DNA of 50,545 bases from Oceanospirillum beijerinckii DSM 7166 (GTDB lineage Bacteria > Pseudomonadota > Gammaproteobacteria > Pseudomonadales > Halomonadaceae), in contig NZ_AULT01000048.1 in NCBI RefSeq assembly GCF_000422425.1, forward strand, positions 1 through 50,545, in the 5' to 3' direction. Shown here one piece after another: positions 46,739-50,545 of this stretch; the first letter of the stretch is position 1; every line of letters starts with the position of its first letter. Position numbers and translations under genes: made by a program. The notes under the pieces are model-generated. The model was not told the origin of the DNA and searched no databases. It saw nothing but the letters and a program-made list of their open reading frames with translations.

Positions 46739-47859
46739 TATTTAGTTTTTCCTTTAAAACGGGCGGTCAACATCAGATCATTGCCCACCACACGACAATC
46801 TTTTAATTCCAGCGGTACCTGGTCCGCCATTTTGTCTATACCCGGCAAGTGCAACAAGCCACGGGCACTATGCCCTAATAACGTTGGTGCCATAAAGATG
46901 ATTAATTCATCAATCAGTCCGGCTTGTGCAAAAGCACCGGCCAGAGTGGCTCCGGTTTCCAACAACACATCGTTGCATTCACGCTCGGCCAGGTATTCCA
47001 TTAACGACGGCAAGGCCACCCGCCCCATACCATCTGCGGGCAGACGTACACAGGTAACACCCAACGTTCTCAACTCCGCCAGTTTTTGTGGCTCAGCCTG
47101 GCAGAAGACAATGACAGTCTCGCCGGGCTGTCTCAATATTTTAGCGGTTAACGGGATTCTTAGCTGCGAATCCAACACAATTCGTAGCGGTTGACGCTGA
47201 CTGATGCGTTCTGCGTCATCAAGCTTCAGCTGATCAGCACGTACGGTCAGTGAAGAATCATCATAAATAATGGAACCGACACCGGTAATAATGGCCGAGC
47301 TACCCGCTCTTAACTGCTGCACCTGACTTCTGGCAGCGGGCCCGGTTATCCACTGACTCTCACCGGATTGCATACCGGTACGGCCATCCAGGCTCATGGC
47401 CAGCTTGCAACGAATGAAAGGACGATTATGAGCCATACGACTGATAAAGCCGGTATTCAGCAGCTCTACTTCTGCTTCTAATACGCCACAAGTAACGTCA
47501 ATACCTGCCCCTTGCAACATCTTGATACCACGGCCAGAGACCAGAGGGTTAGGATCTTGCATACCGATCACCACACGACTCACGCCCGCAGCCACTAGAG
47601 CATCGGCGCAGGGCGGTGTCCTACCCTGATGGGAGCAAGGCTCTAATGTCACATAAGCAGTACAACCACTGGCATCATCTATCTGAGTTAGCGCATTAAC
47701 CTCAGCATGACTTTCACCAGCCTTCTCATGCCAACCTTCAGCCAGGATCTCCCCTTCCTTTACCAAGACACACCCCACTCTGGGATTTGGAAAAGTGGTG
47801 TACCATCCTTGACGCGCTAAACGAATTGCCCGCGCCATAAAGTGCTGATCTAGCTGCAT
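46738..47859 (-). CDS. ribD: Bifunctional diaminohydroxyphosphoribosylaminopyrimidine deaminase / uracil reductase
   Basis: Carries out the second and third riboflavin steps. The N-terminal deaminase has the zinc site in SHAEVNAL and LEPCSHQGRTPPCADAL; the C-terminal NADPH reductase shows RPFIRCKLAMSLDGRTGMQSGESQWITG and NDVLLETGATLAGAF. The 373-residue length is normal. It follows nrdR by 76 bp. Confidence 0.96.
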   Translation of the reverse strand: MQLDQHFMARAIRLARQGWYTTFPNPRVGCVLVKEGEILAEGWHEKAGESHAEVNALTQIDDASGCTAYVTLEPCSHQGRTPPCADALVAAGVSRVVIGMQDPNPLVSGRGIKMLQGAGIDVTCGVLEAEVELLNTGFISRMAHNRPFIRCKLAMSLDGRTGMQSGESQWITGPAARSQVQQLRAGSSAIITGVGSIIYDDSSLTVRADQLKLDDAERISQRQPLRIVLDSQLRIPLTAKILRQPGETVIVFCQAEPQKLAELRTLGVTCVRLPADGMGRVALPSLMEYLAERECNDVLLETGATLAGAFAQAGLIDELIIFMAPTLLGHSARGLLHLPGIDKMADQVPLELKDCRVVGNDLMLTARFKGKTK

Positions 47860-47935
47860 AATGAAAGGTTTCCTGAAACGATAAGCTTCGCATCAAACGA
47901 ACAGGGCAGACTAATAGACCACCCAGAGTTAATGA

Positions 47936-48424
47936 TTACTCTTTGGGTAGATGCTCACCCTTAATAAACGGCGGGTCCTGTGCCAAGCGGTCAATCTCAG
48001 CTCTGAACTCATCCAGATCCTGGAAGCTCCGGTAAACAGAAGCAAAACGAATATAGGCCACCTGATCAAGCAACCTCAGCTGAGCCATCACTTCTTCACC
48101 AATTAGGCGGGAAGCAACCTCTCGTTCACCACGGGCTCTTAAGCGCTGGCGGATACGTTCGATAGCTGCTTCAAATGATTCAGTACTGACGGGGCGTTTT
48201 TCCAGTGCCCGTTGCATACCCGATCTGAGTTTTTTCTCATCAAAGGCTTCTCGTTTGCCATCATGCTTAACAATACGAGGCATTAGCAATTCAGCTGTCT
48301 CATAGGTTGTAAAACGCTCACTACAACCTAAACACTCACGACGACGACGAACCTGATCGCCATCAGCAACCAGGCGGGAATCTGTAACCTTGGTTTCTTG
48401 CGCCCCACAAAATGGACAGTACAT
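47936..48424 (-). CDS. nrdR: Transcriptional repressor NrdR
   Basis: Nucleotide-sensing repressor of ribonucleotide reductase genes. The 162-residue protein has the N-terminal zinc ribbon ([15 protein letters not shown] ... [16 protein letters not shown]) and a C-terminal ATP-cone ([16 protein letters not shown]-like: [20 protein letters not shown]). The ATG is at 48424. It lies between glyA and ribD on the same strand, the usual nrdR-ribD arrangement. Confidence 0.97.
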   Translation of the reverse strand: MYCPFCGAQETKVTDSRLVADGDQVRRRRECLGCSERFTTYETAELLMPRIVKHDGKREAFDEKKLRSGMQRALEKRPVSTESFEAAIERIRQRLRARGEREVASRLIGEEVMAQLRLLDQVAYIRFASVYRSFQDLDEFRAEIDRLAQDPPFIKGEHLPKE

Positions 48425-48474
48425 AAGCGGCTCATTAGTCAGAACGAAACAAGACGACTTCAGACACTTCCACC

Positions 48475-48501
48475 ATCTGGCTATAATTTAACCCGCCAGA
48501 T
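48475..48501. promoter_or_regulatory. Candidate operator/promoter region upstream of nrdR
   Basis: ATCTGGC and GCCAGAT form a perfect 7-bp inverted repeat enclosing an AT-rich core. On the minus strand the core (TTAAATTATAG) could serve as a -10 region with TTTTCA about 16 nt upstream. This may be a regulated promoter of nrdR and the rib genes. Confidence 0.4.
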
Positions 48502-48738
48502 CTGAAAAACGGTCGCCCATTCGGACTATTTTAACTGTTAGTGCACCTCTTTTACTACCGTAGAAGGCGATATGCCTGACAGAAAATCGCCACAGAATAG
48601 ACAACCCATAGGGGATACCGGAAAAGACAACGAATATAGACAAACTTAACAATGAGTCGCCATTTGAATCAGCGGGATAGGAAAGAAGAGATTCAGGGAA
48701 AGAATACAAGAAAGAGAGGCAGAACAGCTTACAGAATA

Positions 48739-48768
48739 CAATAAGCCCGGGATAAACCGGGCTTATTG
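48739..48768 (-). terminator. Terminator downstream of glyA
   Basis: Perfect 12-bp arms (48739-48750 and 48757-48768) around a 6-nt loop lie about 50 bp after the glyA stop. The following minus-strand sequence (TATTCTG) is only weakly T-rich. Confidence 0.75.
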
Positions 48769-48820
48769 TTACAATCTATCGGATGAGATCAGTACTGATA
48801 TCCACCCTAACAAGTTGCAA

Positions 48821-50077
48821 TTAAGCGTAAACAGGCAGCTTTTGACAGATCGCCTTCACTTTCTCTTTAACGCTCTGGATAGTCTCTTCATTGTTAATAT
48901 CATCCAGAACATCACAGATCCAGTTAGTCAGCTCAACAGACTCAGCTTCTTTGAAGCCACGACGTGTGATCGCTGGAGTACCAATACGCAGACCAGAAGT
49001 CACAAATGGGGAGCGTGGATCGTTAGGTACAGAGTTTTTGTTCACAGTGATGTTTGCACGACCCAGAGCCGCATCCGCATCTTTACCTGTGTACTCTTTG
49101 TCGATCAGGTCAACCAAGAACAAGTGATCATCAGTACCGTTAGAAACGATCTTGATACCACGAGTCTTAAAGGTTTCAGCCATCGCCTGAGCGTTTTTCA
49201 CAACCTGCGCCTGATACTCCTTCCACTCTGGCTCCATCGCTTCTTTAAAGCATACGGCTTTAGCTGCGATGATGTGCATCAGAGGGCCACCCTGGGACTC
49301 AGGGAATACAGCAAAGTTCAGTTTCTTCTGCAGCTCTTCGTCAGCGCGTGCAGACAGAATCAGACCACCACGTGGACCACCCAGGGTTTTGTGAGTCGTG
49401 GTAGTCACTACATCAGCAACACCGATTGGAGATGGGTAAACACCTGCAGCAACCAGACCTGCAACGTGGGCCATATCAACAAACAGGAATGCACCGACTT
49501 TGTCTGCGATATCACGGAAGCGCTGCCAATCCACAACACGAGAGTAAGCAGAGAAACCAGCAACGATCATTTTTGGCTTGTGCTCTTCAGCCAGACGCTC
49601 AACTTCAGCGTAATCGATCTCGCCAGTCTCTGGATTCAGACCGTACTGAACTGCATTATAGATACGTCCAGAGAAAGAAACACTTGCACCGTGAGTCAGG
49701 TGACCACCGTGTGCCAGGCTCATACCCAGAACAGTGTCGCCCGGTTTACATAAGGCCATGTAAACGGCAGCATTTGCCTGAGAACCAGAGTGAGGCTGAA
49801 CGTTGGCATAAGTAGCGCCAAACAGTTCTTTGGCACGCTCAATTGCCAGATCTTCAACAACGTCTACGTGCTCACAACCACCATAGTAACGCTTGCTTGG
49901 GTAGCCTTCAGCGTACTTGTTAGTCAGCCCAGAGCCCTGCGCTTGCATAACACGAGGACTGGTGTAGTTCTCGGAAGCGATCAGCTCGATGTGCTCTTCC
50001 TGACGAGTTTCTTCAGCCTGCATAGCAGCCCACAGTTCATCATCATAGCCTGCGATGGTCATGTCACGTGTGAACAT
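48821..50077 (-). CDS. glyA: Serine hydroxymethyltransferase
   Basis: PLP enzyme interconverting serine and glycine with tetrahydrofolate. The 418-residue protein shows [64 protein letters not shown] and the PLP-lysine motif [16 protein letters not shown]. The start ATG follows GAGGG. It is monocistronic by appearance, with a terminator downstream and the rRNA operon end upstream. Confidence 0.97.
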   Translation of the reverse strand: MFTRDMTIAGYDDELWAAMQAEETRQEEHIELIASENYTSPRVMQAQGSGLTNKYAEGYPSKRYYGGCEHVDVVEDLAIERAKELFGATYANVQPHSGSQANAAVYMALCKPGDTVLGMSLAHGGHLTHGASVSFSGRIYNAVQYGLNPETGEIDYAEVERLAEEHKPKMIVAGFSAYSRVVDWQRFRDIADKVGAFLFVDMAHVAGLVAAGVYPSPIGVADVVTTTTHKTLGGPRGGLILSARADEELQKKLNFAVFPESQGGPLMHIIAAKAVCFKEAMEPEWKEYQAQVVKNAQAMAETFKTRGIKIVSNGTDDHLFLVDLIDKEYTGKDADAALGRANITVNKNSVPNDPRSPFVTSGLRIGTPAITRRGFKEAESVELTNWICDVLDDINNEETIQSVKEKVKAICQKLPVYA

Positions 50078-50343
50078 TGTTTACCCTCTAACCTGCAAAA
50101 GTTGAGTAATTCCGGGTATTAGAACCCGCTCAAAAACTTGAAACGCGGATTCTATCGTACTTACACACAAGGTTCACTTGAAAAGAATCAATTTTATCCA
50201 CTAAAACATTCATTCAGAGCAAATAACGATGTTTCTTTTGGGAAAAAATAGACTATTCGGGTAGTAAAATAATAAAGAAGTGGGCTACACATAGCCTTGT
50301 CGTCTTTATTTCTATTTCAGACTTTTCTTTCGCCCACACGAAA
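50078..50343. other. Intergenic region upstream of glyA
   Basis: About 265 bases between glyA and the 5S terminator. No gene is seen. On the minus strand a TAGAAT box (about 50150-50155) could be the glyA -10, but its -35 (GTGAAC) is weak. Confidence 0.5.
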
Positions 50344-50371
50344 AAACCCCGATCATTTCTGATCGGGGTTT
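50341..50371 (-). terminator. rRNA operon terminator
   Basis: Perfect 12-bp arms (50344-50355 and 50360-50371) around a TTTC loop end in a six-base T-run on the minus strand, about 30 bp after the 5S gene. Confidence 0.92.
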
Positions 50372-50400
50372 GCTGTCTTTTCTAAAAAGACTAAATAAGC

Positions 50401-50517
50401 GCTTGACGATGTCCTACTCTCACATGGGGAGACCCCACACTACCATCGGCGCTGAGCAGTTTCACTTCTGAGTTCGAGATGGAATCAGGTGGTTCCTACA
50501 CGCTATTGTCGTCAAGC
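50401..50517 (-). rRNA. rrf: 5S ribosomal RNA
   Basis: The reverse complement carries the conserved 5S signatures CCACCTGA, CGAACTCAGAAGTGAAAC, GCGCCGATGGTAGTGTGGG and CCCCATGTGAGAGTAGG. The ends GCTTGACGA and TCGTCAAGC pair as helix I. The exact mature ends may differ by 1-2 nt. It is the last gene of an rRNA operon whose 23S and 16S lie to the right, outside the window. Confidence 0.97.
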
Positions 50518-50545
50518 AAAAAAGGTTGTAGATTCGTGCCGAGAT

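Larger units (their letters stand above)
48425..48820. other. Intergenic region glyA / nrdR
   Basis: About 400 bases. It holds the glyA terminator (48739-48768), a purine-rich stretch (48640-48720), and a dyad around an AT core (48475-48501) close to nrdR. A 73-codon minus-strand frame (48488-48709) starts with TTG and has no ribosome site. No FMN riboswitch or NrdR box is recognised. Confidence 0.55.

Noticed and set aside
48488-48709. 73-codon minus-strand frame between glyA and nrdR
   Set aside because: TTG start without a ribosome site and no family resemblance.
48425-48820. FMN riboswitch or NrdR box upstream of nrdR-rib
   Set aside because: None of the conserved RFN helices or the NrdR-box pattern could be found.

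Overview
The window is a chromosomal housekeeping segment of a Gram-negative gammaproteobacterium, most likely a marine member of the Oceanospirillales, or a near relative of that order and Pseudomonas. This rests on gene content (type IV pilus pilMNOPQ, UbiE/J/B, TatABC, short malic enzyme, GltBD) and on gene order. Runs such as hslV-hslU-DUF971-ubiE-ubiJ-ubiB-hisE-tatABC, argS/priA/rpmE/maeB, and ponA divergent from pilMNOPQ-aroKB-damX-gltBD match the arrangement known from Pseudomonas. The genus is not determined. No prophage, insertion sequence, CRISPR array or tRNA was seen.

Layout. At the left edge (1-200), two promoter-like elements point leftward out of the window and look like those of a stable-RNA operon. 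Next come ppk1 and hemB (minus), a membrane fatty-acid hydroxylase/sterol desaturase and elbB (plus), then a minus-strand cluster of two tandem flavodiiron/ODP-type metallo-beta-lactamase-fold proteins and an HD-GYP protein whose HD pair is missing. From 8.9 to 21.7 kb the minus strand carries tatCBA, hisE, ubiB, ubiJ, ubiE, a DUF971 gene, hslU, hslV, a SPOR protein, argS and priA (listed by coordinate, so transcribed in reverse order). rpmE and maeB lie on the plus strand, mrcA (PBP1A) on the minus strand. From 26.6 to 41.3 kb the plus strand carries pilMNOPQ-aroK-aroB-damX-like and gltB-gltD, followed by a REP/BIME-like repeat and a TetR regulator. From 42.5 to 50.1 kb the minus strand carries nrdR-ribD-ribE-ribBA(X)-ribH-nusB-thiL-pgpA and glyA. 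The right edge holds a 5S rRNA gene (minus) with its terminator, the 3' end of an rRNA operon lying to the right. The window may therefore span the interval between two rRNA operons of the same orientation.

How genes work together. UbiE, UbiJ and UbiB serve ubiquinone synthesis. TatABC exports folded proteins. HslUV is a heat-shock protease with a sigma32-like promoter. PilM-PilQ form the inner-membrane alignment complex and outer-membrane secretin of type IV pili. AroK and AroB act in the shikimate pathway. GltB and GltD are the two subunits of NADPH glutamate synthase. The rib genes supply most riboflavin steps, but the GTP cyclohydrolase II half of the RibBA protein has lost its zinc cysteines, so a separate RibA is expected elsewhere.

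The least ordinary locus is 5.7-8.7 kb: a putative O2/NO-responsive di-iron pair plus a degenerate c-di-GMP-type protein, preceded by a strong palindrome. Its functional unity is inference. All identifications come from reading motifs and context by eye; no database search was run.
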